A stretch of DNA of 64,000 nucleotides from the NCBI GenBank assembly GCA_023052935.1, contig CM041294.1, positions 100,447,616-100,511,615 of the forward strand. The letters run 5' to 3'. The position numbers and the translations under genes were made by a program. The notes under the pieces are model-generated. The model had not been told where the DNA came from. It made no database searches and saw only the letters and a program-made list of their open reading frames with translations. Shown in pieces: positions 1 through 9,741 of this stretch. The DNA comes from Piezodorus guildinii (taxonomy: Eukaryota > Arthropoda > Insecta > Hemiptera > Pentatomidae). Each line of letters opens with the position of its first letter. Position 1 is the first letter of the stretch.

Positions 1-722
1 CACTGGTTCTACTTATACAAGAATAACTATTGGGATCGGTTAGTTTGTTTAAGTGCGCACAAAGTAGTTAACAATTTTTAATATTTTTAACAAACATTGG
101 TGGAGGTTGTGGTTCTCTGGGTGCAGGAGAAGATTCCATGGTTTCTTTTTCATTTTGGAGGATCTGAAATGGATTCAGTGTAAAAAACGGCGATTCATCA
201 GTTATTCCTTGTGATGATGTGCTGGGCTGTGGTTCAGATCCTAAAGAGGTAGCTGAAGCGGTCGCTGGTGGAATCACTTTTTTTATTATTTTAACGGCGA
301 GGTCTCTGTTTTGTAGGAGATGAGTTTGAACCTGCAGATCTAGATCTTTTACTTGTAGCTTTTGAGGACATAACTTGATGAAAATATCTCATTGATTAAA
401 AAAAAAAAAAAAGAAATAATAATAAATAAATAATGAAATGAGAAGGAAAAATAATAAAAGAAAGATAAGTTAAAGAAAAGCAAGCCCGAGCTTGCCGAGC
501 TAGCGGCAATCAGCTGATCAGTGACCCTCCTTACACTTTTTTGTGATTGTACAAAGTAAATTATAACTTTGCTTACCGATATTTCTCCAATATTCACTGA
601 TGTGGTTTTCTTGATGTCTAGTGATGTTTTCCAGACTGAACTCAAGCGAATTCCTACTGAAAAGAGCAAAAATCTGAGAGAGGAAGTAACGTATAGACTG
701 TTATCATCGAGCGCATCAGCTG
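1..722 (-). mobile_element. Jockey-type LINE copy A, 5' end (family J1), cut by window edge
   Basis: Read on the minus strand this is the 5' part of the same element family as copy B (12112-16690). Both share the start CAGCTGATGCGCTCGATGAT, the ORF1 start region and the proline/serine-rich ORF1 N-terminus (ORF at 68-277 here, 12359 onward in B). The match runs from about 722 down to base 1, which corresponds to about 12650 of B, so the rest of the copy lies before the window. ORF1 is broken here: the run after the basic N-terminal segment has lost bases compared with B. Copy A carries a 203-bp segment (374-576) absent from B; see the separate entry. It lies antisense to the receptor gene. Family assignment is by similarity to B, whose reverse transcriptase is jockey-like. 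Confidence 0.85.
374..576 (-). other. Intron-like 203-bp segment in 5' region of jockey copy A
   Basis: On the minus strand the flanking sequence GAGAAATATCG / TTATGTCC matches copy B (GAGAAATTTCG / TGATGTCT at 12254-12271) without a gap once this segment is removed. The segment begins GTAAGC, ends TTTCATCAAG, and has a long T-rich tract about 25-100 bases before its 3' end. There is no direct repeat at its borders, as an ordinary insertion would normally leave. The 3' border lies two bases before the ORF1 ATG. This fits a spliceosomal intron in the element's 5' leader that was spliced out of the RNA that gave rise to B. That interpretation is inferred. Confidence 0.6.
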
Positions 723-739
723 TTCGTTATTGAAGGTAG

Positions 740-1475
740 AGAAAACATTTATTAGGGTTTTTGAAGCAAAAAGCCGCGAATAATTATAAAAAAAAAAAAA
801 AAATGCATTTCAACCTTAAATACACCCATAACTCCGTTATTTTTAAAGATGAAAACAAATATGTGTAGAGTTTTAGAATTACTTGATCTGTATATTCAAG
901 AGAAAAATTATAATAGATGTAATTCCACCAAAAATCGGTTATTATTGAAGATAGAGAAAAATATAAAAGATTTTAGAGATCAAGACAACGCGATGAACAT
1001 AGGGAAAAAAATCATCTTATATAGTCAAGCCACAACTTATAAGAGATGTGATTCCCTGATAACTCTGTTATTATAGATGATCGAAAAAAATGTAAGGTGT
1101 TCTGGAATCAGGAAATTTTATTTAAATTATTTGAATGAAAGTCGAAAGAAAAGAAAAGTAAATAGTAACACAGTCTAGTATAAATGCTTTTCGTTTATTA
1201 TTTTCAGTAATGAACATTTGTAATCGACAAAATTAAAAAAACTTAGCCCCCCTTCAAAATTTAAGAGCTAACGTTTCAAGATGCGTAGAATTTGATAAAG
1301 AATTAAAAAAAAAATCTGTTTCTCCAAATAAATGAATAAATACCAAAATTATCAACAATACTATTTCAGAGAGAATTAAATTTTCAACAGAATGAAAAAA
1401 GAATAATTGAAATTGGTTCAGAACTAGCAGATATATGGCGTTTTGAAATCAGCAGTACTGATTTGCCATAATCCT
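740..1475 (+). repeat. Dispersed repeat family Q, copy next to receptor exon
   Basis: An AT-rich noncoding repeat. Recognisable blocks recur elsewhere: the segment ending in TCAAGATGCGTAGAATTTGAT (1277-1297) and the block around 840-1140 reappear in reverse orientation at 53620-54060; the block with TTCAGAACTAGCAGATAT (1417-1434) recurs near 10645-10700; parts recur at 9510-9690, 22140-22260, 24380-24830 and 56205-56345. No coding capacity or clear termini were seen, so it is left unclassified. It ends about 195 bases before the receptor exon at 1671. Confidence 0.6.
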
Positions 1476-1670
1476 TTGAATTATTGCTTTTTATATTCAT
1501 GCCTATCAACAACTATATAAACAGTTATACACTAATAATATTATTTGGGAATAAAAACCATTGTGTTATAATTTGTTTTTACTTTAGATTTGAGCTTTGT
1601 AAAGATACTAGTGTAGAATATCTCCTGTATTATTTTAAATGTAATTATAAGACATCGTATTTCTCCTTAG

Positions 1671-1938
1671 GCCATCCAGTTCGGAGTGGTCAAGGTGGCT
1701 ACACGGGTGACCCCGAACGGCACGGTACTGGAGGAGAGCCTCCACTGCACGCTCAACAGCGACCGCCAATGGCTCCAGTACTCCTTCCAGATCTCCACGG
1801 TGGTCTTCTTCGTGGCCCCGATGTCGCTCATCAGCGGCCTCTATTTGCTGATTGGAGTCAAGCTGAGGAGGTCCAGGCTCATCAAGCGTCCCAACTCCGA
1901 GCCACTCAGGGCCCAGAAGCACGTTATAAGGATGTTGG
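1671..1938 (+). CDS. Pyrokinin/neuromedin U-type receptor, exon for ECL2-TM5-ICL3
   Basis: Internal exon of a class A peptide GPCR. It starts after TTCTCCTTAG (acceptor AG at 1669-1670) and ends at the donor G|GTGAGT (GT at 1939-1940). It encodes 89 full codons plus one base (end phase 1). The peptide starts AIQFGVVKV and contains an N-glycosylation sequon (NGT, about residue 16), the loop-2 cysteine (SLHC, residue 26) expected to pair with TM3, and a hydrophobic TM5 (QISTVVFFVAPMSLISGLYL). A basic intracellular loop 3 follows (KLRRSRLIKR), then the start of TM6 (AQKHVIRML). Spliced to 54417 it continues directly as MLVAVVVGFF, so no exon is missing between them. Insect pyrokinin receptors are plasma-membrane receptors for FXPRLamide peptides, usually Gq-coupled. 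The subtype (PK1-R, PK2-R or a relative) cannot be fixed without the 5' exons. The exon is visibly more GC-rich than its surroundings. Confidence 0.93.
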
Positions 1939-1966
1939 GTGAGTACGCAAATTTTAAAAATCTTTA

Positions 1967-2045
1967 TAATTATATATATATATAAAATATATATATATAT
2001 ATATATGTATGTATATATATGTGTGTGTGTGTGTGTGTGTCTGTG
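1967..2045. repeat. (TA)n and (GT)n microsatellite
   Basis: A broken TA run (about 1967-2018) passes into GT repeats (about 2020-2040), immediately inside the large receptor intron. Confidence 0.9.
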
Positions 2046-2111
2046 TGAGTGTATACACTGCGAAAAATAAGACTGGGAAAAAGTGGTGGGAAACTGCGGT
2101 TCATAATAAAT

Positions 2112-2790
2112 AAATGTTTTTTTTTTTAAACATATTTATTGATATTTACAATTGTTTCATATATACATCAAGTAAATGTGATGGATAATAAGAAAATGAC
2201 ATGAAATACATGTAGAGACACTACCTATTGGCCCAAGGACTTGAGCATCTTCTTTTCAGACTTCTCGGAGGATTATCAGAAATCGAAGAGGAAGTAAGGA
2301 TTGAAACTAGTGGGTTAGAGTGGGAAAGTAGTTTATCATAGAAGAAATAGTATCTGGATCGGGATAAGTCAGCAACATATGGAAGATTAAGGTCTTTATG
2401 GGTGAGTTTATTCGTAACTAAGCAAGAAGCATTGAGGATTTTCCAAAGGATTTTGGATTGTAAGGATTGGTTGCGAAAAGAGTTCGGTGATTTAGTAGAG
2501 CCCACATCTCTACTCCGTATGTCCATATCGGCCTTATGATGGTGATATAGATGAGCCATTTGTAGTCAAGTGGAATGTTTGAACATTTGTCCAGTAAATG
2601 TTGAAGTAGTTGAATACATCTAGTAGTTTCTTGTCGTTTTAGTCTTCTATGAGGACTCCAAGTACGACTTTGTCGAGATGAAGTCCTAGGTATTGGATCT
2701 GTTCAACAGGGAGTTCATTAAACGATACTGTACGGCAGAAAGTCATAGGATTACGACGAAGGGTAAAGGATATTTGGTGGAATAAATTAA
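2112..2790 (-). mobile_element. J2 jockey-type LINE, 3' fragment
   Basis: On the minus strand this is the C-terminal tail of a jockey-like ORF2 followed by its 3' UTR and an A-rich tail (the T run at 2117-2128 on +). The peptide contains SKILWKILNASCLVTNK, HKDLNLPYVADLSRSR and NPPRSLKRR, which align with the end of ORF2 in copy B (VLRTIVNAPYYVSN, HHDLNVPFISDL, NPPRRLKRQW). The copy is 5' truncated and frame-broken (upstream YLGL / DKVV-like region around 2640-2760). Related copies lie at 30720-31188, 38271-39377, 44520-44960 and 54722-55715. Confidence 0.8.
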
Positions 2791-3869
2791 AGTAAAATTA
2801 AGTTCATGATGTAATATAGAAAAGGTACAGAAAGAGGATATACTAAGCGAGGGGCACACTTCTTTTGGAATGTTGACTAATTCAAGAATGTTAGCACAAT
2901 ATACCAAACAGATGGAGGGGAAGATACAAGCATTACAAATTCTAATAAATCCTACAGATCCAGTACTCCCAGAACAGACATAATCTCCATAGTCTTAAGA
3001 TAAGCGTATATAAGACTATAAGTATTATAGTCTTATATAAGGAAACCAAGGTCCTTCCGTATATAAGTACTTTGTCTGATAGTTACGTTTGAATGCTAGT
3101 CATGGTACTAACAATGTTACGAATGAGATCTTGGAGTACGTGGAATAGAAAAGAGTTTTGGCCTAACCATAGAAACAAATTGTCCCGAATAAAGACTAAT
3201 GCGTAATTAAGAGACATATGCGTTGAGCCAGATTTAGTCTTATTTATGAAAAAAAAAAAAAGAAGAAGATAGTTGACCACGATCATAGGATGAGCTAGAA
3301 CGTAATGACTAAAATTAATAATATGGAGAAAGGCAGAGAATCAGAGTGAAACTACGATGGCTAGATAATGCAAAGGAATTAGAACTGAAGTCATAAAAGG
3401 TGATCAGGTAGAGGAGAGCTGCGGAATAACGATCAGAGTAGAAGAGGCGAGTGGTCAAGGAAACCAAGGTCCTTCTTGAACCATCGCCCTAAGAAAGGAA
3501 GATTCTATCTTTAAATATTTATGTCTGCCATTTCACGATTTTATTTAAATATTTTTATAAACAAACAACGTGGTATCATATATACATCACAGATAGGGCT
3601 TGTGAACTATTAAAATTGAACAACTTCTATTAAGTAAATTCCTTAAATAGATCGCTTTAAGAACTAAAACTTTTGTTTTTATTATTCTCTCTATCAAAAC
3701 AACAAAATAAAGTGAATAATAAAAACGTCCGATTATAAACTCGACCCAGTAGTCTTGGAGAAAAAATACGGATGGCATCCAGACGAAATGGATTGTTTTA
3801 TTATTATATCTTATCCTGAAAGATATAACCTCAAGTAGAGTGTCCATTCTGACCTTTACATTCCTAACC
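2791..3869. other. No gene recognised
   Basis: AT-rich sequence with short ORFs only. It repeats the phrase GGAAACCAAGGTCCTTC at 3040 and 3460, suggesting a small local duplication. No protein similarity was recognised. Confidence 0.4.
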
Positions 3870-4169
3870 ATAGAACAAAAACTTTTGCTCATTCCTTTTT
3901 TGTCCTCTTTACCACTCTCTGGAATTCCCTACCTTTTTACTCATATTCGCCATGCTTCTTCCCTACCATCATTCAAGTCCCAGCTGTTCCAGTACCTAGT
4001 GTCATCCCAAAAAGACGCCACACAAGCCTGATATTTCGAATCATATATCAATTCAAAAAGAAATTACTTAATTAACTTAATTACGAAATTACTTAATGGA
4101 TCAATTTATGAATCAGTTTCAATGTTTAGTTTTGTTCAACACATTAATCTATCAGGAGTTATTTGCTTA

Positions 4170-4226
<57 letters not shown>

Positions 4227-4385
4227 TGTACTTTAATCGATTCTTTTCTTCTTATATCATTGTGAATAAGTATTAATTATAATCCTTTGGTCTTTTGGCC
4301 AGTCACATTTTATATCTCAATTGTGGATATTAATTATTCTTAAAGGACCCTGTCCCAGAATAAAAATTGTTTTCTATTTTATTCT
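3870..4385 (+). mobile_element. J3 LINE, 3' end fragment
   Basis: The short reading frame ending at 4031 contains HIRHASSLPSFKSQLFQYL, nearly identical to the C-terminus of ORF2 in copy F (near 25890-25960, minus). It is followed by the family's 3' UTR, an expanded poly-T run (4178-4226), and the family's terminal hairpin GGACCCTGTCC at 4345-4355 followed by CAGAATAA and an ATTCTATTTT-type tail. It is a heavily 5'-truncated insertion with no coding capacity. Confidence 0.85.
4178..4226. repeat. Poly-T tract, about 48 bp
   Basis: A nearly uninterrupted T homopolymer inside the 3' UTR of the J3 fragment. It is absent from the equivalent position of copies E and F, so it is probably a later expansion. 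Confidence 0.9.
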
Positions 4386-4522
4386 ATTTTCATTTTAGGG
4401 TTGTTACTTTGTTATGTATTAAAGATACTAAGGAAAATTAAATGAATTATTAAATATTTTTTTTTTTTAATAGAATTTTACTATTTATTTATTTATTCAT
4501 TCATTCATATATTCATTTATTT

Positions 4523-5697
4523 TTATTTTATTCTCCTCGCGCGAATCCATTTACCGCGTATGGGGAGCGTCTCACGGGTGGCGGATTGTCGGTGGAATTT
4601 CCTCGGAAGCTCCTCCCGGCTAAATCCGATGGACTCGCTGACCAACAATGAGAGCGGCCCTCCAGGCTTGCAGAGGGTGTGACGTAGGTTCGAACCTCCT
4701 AGTAGTATAACATATTTTAGTTCACAAAATACCACAAACAGTCATGGATTCCTCTGAGGTGAAACGCCTATTATCCGGAAGTAAACTAGTCCCCCGTTCG
4801 GCTCTCCGGGTGGGGACTGCTTCATAGAAAAGGTGATGTGTACCGAGGAAGGCTTAAATATGGGTGACAAGATTCCGGTTTTGGGGTATGCCGATGATTA
4901 GGTACTGCTAGATGAAGACACGGAAACCATACAACTAAATACAAGTGTGTTAATAAAAACCGGTAAACAAATAGGTCTCGAATTAAATACCGATAAGACG
5001 AAATATATGATTAGTAGTAGCAATGGTGGCGATTTTGATTAAATTAATATTTCAGGGCATACTTTTGAACACGTAGAGAAATTCAAGTATTTAGGTTCAA
5101 TGATAACAAGAAAAAATGAAATCCAGGAAGAAATGAAGTCCCGGTTAAAGGTGGGAAATGCGTGTTATTATTCAGTTGCTAAATTACTTAGCTCGCGGCT
5201 TCTGCCTAATCACTTAAAGGTTAGAATTTATAAAACTATTATTCTTCCGACGGTTTTGATACTTCTCTCGGATGTGAAACGTGGCCGCTTACTTTGAAGG
5301 ATGAACAACGGCTTAAGGTTTTCGAAAATAAGGTACTGCGTAAAATATTTGGTCCGAAGAGAGATGAGGCCACTGGGGAGTTTAGAAGGTTGCACAACGC
5401 GGAATTGCGGAGATTATACCCTGTGAATATAATTGAGTTGATAGCATCGCGGAGACTCAAATGGGCGCGTAAAGTTGTTGGGCTCGGTGAGGATTGTTGG
5501 GAACGGATTCCGAGAAAGTTGGTATTCACTGAACCGACTGGCAGGCGTCCGAAAGGTAGGCCGAAGCGTCGATGGTAGGATTGCAATTAAGGTTGATCTC
5601 GGGGGCTTGGGATTGACCGGTGAACATTGGACGAGTCTGTGCAGGCGAAGTTTGGTGGTATCGGCATCGAACCTTCGGGTTCGGTAAGCCTATTATT
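4523..5697 (+). mobile_element. RTE-like LINE, internally deleted and broken
   Basis: The second part (about 4830-5578) is the C-terminal half of a reverse transcriptase. DKIPVLGYADD at about 4869-4901 carries the catalytic YADD motif and is followed directly by a stop codon. Next come KYLGSMITRKNEIQEEM, then RIYKTIILPTVL, then FENKVLRKIFGPKRD and RRLKWARKVVGLGED, ending GRPKGRPKRRW near 5576. That tail layout is typical of RTE/L2-like retrotransposons. Frames 5100-5297 and 5294-5578 are separated by a frameshift, and in-frame stops lie at about 4900 and 5039. It ends in a (TTA)n tail at 5693-5707. The first part (4538-4830) is markedly GC-rich, does not encode RT, and looks like element 5' sequence joined directly to the RT C-terminal half, implying a large internal deletion. 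The clade is a judgement from motifs. Confidence 0.7.
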
Positions 5698-5799
5698 ATT
5701 ATTATTAATAAAAAATATTAAACAGCCTTTCTCGGTAAAGGTTTAAAAGGTGTTTATGGTTTAAAAACAAGAGGATATGGTATTTTTTTTAGAATGAAG

Positions 5800-6400
5800 A
5801 AAATTAAAGGTATATTAAAAAAAGAAAATTTCGACATTTAAGCTCTGTCATATTTAATCAAAATCATTAGAGGGGTTTTCGAGAAAATCGTAAAGTGCAA
5901 AATGCATGGTATAAAGTGGTTCACTGATTTTGATGAATAAGTTGCTGTAACATATAATAAGAGCTTATAATTGTAAATAATAATAATTGATATAAAATCT
6001 TATAATTGTATTAAATGTAAATTTCAGTTCTCTATGACTTTTGGTTTTTGTGCTTTCCAACAGTATATCATAGATCTCGATTAGTTTTTTTCTAGTGCGT
6101 TTTGAAGTTATGTTCGAATTTTTTATCCGTTTTTAATTAATACTAAAAGGTGATATATTTCTTTTTTTATAGTGTACATAATAAAAGATACGGCATTTAA
6201 ACCCTGTCAGGCCATTTCAATCAGTATGAAACCTATATAACATTGAAGCCTATTCAATTTTACATGGATGCAGCGAGTTTAATCAAAATATTTAGATCTT
6301 TTTTTAAAAAGAAAAGGTGCAAAATTCATATTATTGAATGGCTCTCCTAGTTGGATGATTTTGATAAAAATGTTGTAATGTTGCTTTATACACTGTGCCA
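5800..6400 (+). repeat. Family P fragments, diverged
   Basis: Two old partial copies of repeat family P (about 5800-5960 and 6130-6400). They are recognised by the blocks CATTTAAGCTCTGTCA / CATTTAAACCCTGTCAGGCC, ATTTCAATCAGTATGAAACC, and TTTGATGAATAAGTTGCTGT / TTTGATAAAAATGTTGTAAT, in the same order as in the better copies at 35500-36260 and 50745-51620. Confidence 0.6.
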
Positions 6401-6810
6401 TGGTTAATGGTTAAGGTCCAGGTTCTTCATAGAAAATAAAATTATTTTCGATGTTATACTTTATTTCCTTTGTCAGCGGCATACAAGCATACGGCAAAAA
6501 AAAAAAAAAAATTCTACCATAACACCAACTAAAATTAATTAAATAATAATCAGTTTTAAAAATAAAAAAAAAGGAAATAATAATAATCTTCAAAGTAAAG
6601 TTAACAGAGGATGCTTACCGCTGGGTATATTAAATATATATGACGAAAAATTAAATAAAAATAGCCTTAAACTGCTCCTGGCTGCTTCCCTGCTAACTCG
6701 GTACTTCCATCCATCTATACGGTACGAGACTTTCTACGGGAATGGCTTAGAATCGCGGAATCCCGGTATCTCCACGGTACTTATCCTAGGCGGCGACACT
6801 GTACGTTTCC

Positions 6811-6867
<57 letters not shown>
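6811..6867. repeat. (TA)n microsatellite
   Basis: About 57 bp of TA repeats with one interruption. Confidence 0.95.
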
Positions 6868-6869
<2 letters not shown>

Positions 6870-6894
6870 TCAAGTTTAAGACACCGGGCGGACG

Positions 6895-7129
6895 AAACCC
6901 GAGCGGGAAAATTAAAAACTTGTTACAACACTTCTAAAATATAAAATTTCAGTATAAATTTCAGTCGTTTTCAAGATAAACCGACCACGCACTGACGCAC
7001 ACACACACAGACCTTTTTGCGAGACTTGATTATTTGTACTCACGGGGCTCTAAAACATTTCCGGTTATTTCCGGTGAAAACTCGAATTTTTCAGTAGGGC
7101 AATACTTTCCCTTACTATATAGAGGTAAG
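6895..7129 (+). repeat. Family P right-hand end, interrupted by LINE G
   Basis: Contains family P blocks AAATTTCAG, CAGACCTTTTTGCGAGACTT, GCTCTAAAACATTTCCGG and CAATACTTTCCCTTACTATAT, and ends in GAGGTAAG. The P terminus resumes after LINE G at 8857-8880 as GAGGTAAGTGAAAGTAAA, so G inserted into the last bases of this P copy. Confidence 0.8.
7117..7129 (+). repeat. Target-site duplication of LINE G, left copy
   Basis: ATATAGAGGTAAG, repeated exactly at 8857-8869 on the other side of element G. Confidence 0.9.
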
Positions 7130-8694
7130 ACATTGAGAAAAGACGATGGTTCCTGGGCTGTGTCGGACAGAGAGAAATCCGCACTTTTTTCTGACCACCT
7201 TTCAACTGTTTTTCATCCTCACATAGACTTAACAGACATACACCACGAAAATTATGTGCAGAAATTCTTAGACTCCCCTCTTCCTATGTCTCTTCCGCCA
7301 AAATCCTTTACTCCTTCCGAAGTATCTAGACAGATTATGAAAATGCCAAAAAGGAAGACTCCTGGTGATGACCTTATCACTGCTGAGGTACTTCGAAAAA
7401 TCCCCAGAAAAGCTTTAGTCTTTCTTACAACACTGTACAACGCTATACTTAGGACAACTAAGTTCCCTATTCAATGGAAATATTCTACAATTTTAATGGT
7501 ACACAAACCCAACAAGGACAAACATAGACCTGACTCTTATAGACCTATTAGCCTTCTTCCGGTATGCTCTAAAATATTTGAAAAACTCTTGCACGAACGC
7601 ATTATTAACATACTGACAGATCAAGACATATTACCAGATCACCAATTTGGATTTCGATCTTCTCATTCCACAACACAACAGCTACACAGAGTTACTGACT
7701 TTATTTCTACTGCTCTAGAACTAAAACAATACGCATCTGGGGCATTTTTGGATGTTACTCAGGCTTTTAATAGGGTGTGGCACCAGGGTCTTCTTTTTAA
7801 ACTGAAACCTATTCTTCCTTGCATATATTATTTAGTTCTACAGTCTTTTCTTCATGACCGTTTCTTCTCTGTCCGACAGGGTTCAGAGACCTCATCAATA
7901 AAACCAATCTGTGCAGGTGTTCCCCAAGGTTCTATCCTGGCCCCACTTCTCTACCTTATATACACTTATGACTTACCAACAGACCAAAACATCCTAACTG
8001 CGACATATGCCGACGACACTGCTATTATTACGAGAAACACAGACCCAATACAGACCAGTATGACATTACAACACCACTTGGACAATGTACAAAACTGGTG
8101 TAAGAAATGGAAATTAAAAATTAACCATGACAAGTCACAACATGTTACATTTACTTTAAGACACGGAACCTGCCCTCCAGTTTATATAGACAACCACCAG
8201 ATACCACAAACAAATACAGTAACGTACTTGGGACTAATCTTTGACAAAAGATTGACATGGGGCCCACACGTCAAAACAAAACGCAAAACTTTAAACTTTC
8301 GACTCAGATTATTATATTCGATACTACATAAACACTCTAAATTACGCATAAGACAGAAGCTTAACGTATATACTTATTTATTAAAACCTATATGGACTTA
8401 CGCATGCCAAATTTACGGACCTGCTAAAAAGACACACATTCAAAAAATACAACCTTTCAATCCAAATTTTTAAGACTGACAACGAACTCACCACCTTATG
8501 TTTCAAACGATACTCTTCATACCGACTTACGCATTCCGACTGCAACAAACCACATTCGAATGTCGTACAAAAGATTTTACGACAAACTACATGGACACAC
8601 TAACCAATTTGTTCAAAATATGGCTACAACTGACATCCCTGACATAACTCGGCGAAGACTGAAAAGGAGTTGGATGAGGGACCTCCTAGCCTAA
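7130..8694 (+). pseudogene. ORF2 reverse transcriptase of LINE G (fragment)
   Basis: The frame is open from 7034 to 8473, then a one-base slip in a T run near 8470 moves it to a second frame that ends with LLA-stop at 8692-8694. RT motifs in order: SYRPISLLPVCSKIFEKLL, DHQFGFRSSHST, FLDVTQAFNRVWH (motif A; the conserved AFD is AFN here), GVPQGS, ATYADDTAI (catalytic YADD at about 8006-8017), and YLGLIFDKRLTW. The tail motif RRRLKRSW is in the second frame. It would copy element RNA at a nicked target (target-primed reverse transcription), but the copy lacks the endonuclease and ORF1, so it is dead. The open frame runs back in frame into flanking P-repeat sequence (7034-7129); that is chance, not part of the element. 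Confidence 0.88.
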
Positions 8695-8856
8695 AATAAT
8701 AGATCCTGTTTGAATGTCAGGAGGATGCACCACTGGGTGCTGTCTCCCTCATGCCTAACCATGCCATGTCTCCTTGTTTATAAAATCCCATTTGCTTATT
8801 GTAAACATTTTACAGGTGCAAATAAAATCATTAATAACAAAAAAAAAAAAAAAAAA
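7130..8856 (+). mobile_element. Jockey-type LINE copy G, 5' truncated, with TSD
   Basis: A 1.73-kb insertion bounded by a perfect 13-bp duplication (7117-7129, 8857-8869). It holds the RT domain and C-terminus of ORF2, a short 3' UTR (8695-8838) with AATAAA near 8820, and a poly-A tail (about 8839-8857). The truncation point is upstream of the RT domain, at DDGSWAVSDREK, the equivalent of GDDSWAASDEDK in copy B. It is a relative of family J1 but clearly a different subfamily, since protein identity with B looks moderate. Confidence 0.92.
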
Positions 8857-8880
8857 ATATAGAGGTAAGTGAAAGTAAAA
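8857..8880 (+). repeat. LINE G right TSD plus family P terminus
   Basis: The second copy of ATATAGAGGTAAG (8857-8869) continues into the family P end GGTAAGTGAAAGTAAA (8864-8879). Confidence 0.9.
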
Positions 8881-9707
8881 ATGTTACCGAAACCTCTAGG
8901 TATTAGGTAAAACCCGAACTCTTCAATCTCTATTTAAATACAAATAAATATTAAATATTATTAAGTATATGTGATGGAAAATTAAAATATTAAATTTATC
9001 AGTCATTTACCTTGAAAAATAAAACAAGTATTTAAAATCTGAGAAAACAGTTCTGTCTTACATTTTCCTTATTTTCGCTCTTATTAACATGATTTCCTAC
9101 TTTTAAAAAAGAATGGAAAATACAAAATATCTATGGCTAAATTTTAATTTGTTTTCAATTTTTTAAATTTAAAAAAGAAAAACTTTAATTAAATGTTACA
9201 CTGGCGATACAATTTTATATAACAATTGCTTTTGTAGAAATAGATGCTAGGATAAGAACGGTGACGTTTCTATTTTACCTTAAATTTTAAAGTGGAGATG
9301 GAAAATACTTTTATTAAAATAAAGATTGAAAAAAGGAATTGTTGTTTTCATCTGGCACGGTCTAATTTTGTTCAACTCCCCAAGCGCAATACTAGGCCTC
9401 TTAGGAAGACGTACAAGTCTAATTTAAAAGTATAAAGACTTATTAGTTCTTTAAGAGGAGCACTTTATTTTCCTTCTTTTAGGCGAAAAAATCATGAAAG
9501 ATGAAAAATGTTTCAGAATCTACAAACTGTGATATCGAAAAATAATTTTAGTATTTCGAGATGTATTGTATTGCTGCTTAGTGTATTATTATGTTTATGT
9601 CTAAATAGTATTCGTAATATTATTACTTTAGTGATTAATTACATTAGTTTATTATTTTCAATAATGAACCTTTGTAATCGACCAAAAAAAAAAAAAAAAA
9701 AAAAAAA

Positions 9708-9741
<34 letters not shown>

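Noticed and set aside
1635..1922. Minus-strand ORF opposite the receptor exon
   Set aside because: An antisense shadow of a coding exon, with no recognisable protein features.
1484..1942. A 152-codon ORF overlapping the receptor exon in another frame
   Set aside because: It is a shadow of the GC-rich exon. The frame with splice sites and conserved GPCR residues is the other one.
7034..7129. N-terminal extension of the LINE G reading frame as part of the element
   Set aside because: This part is P-repeat flank lying outside the target-site duplication; the open frame is accidental.
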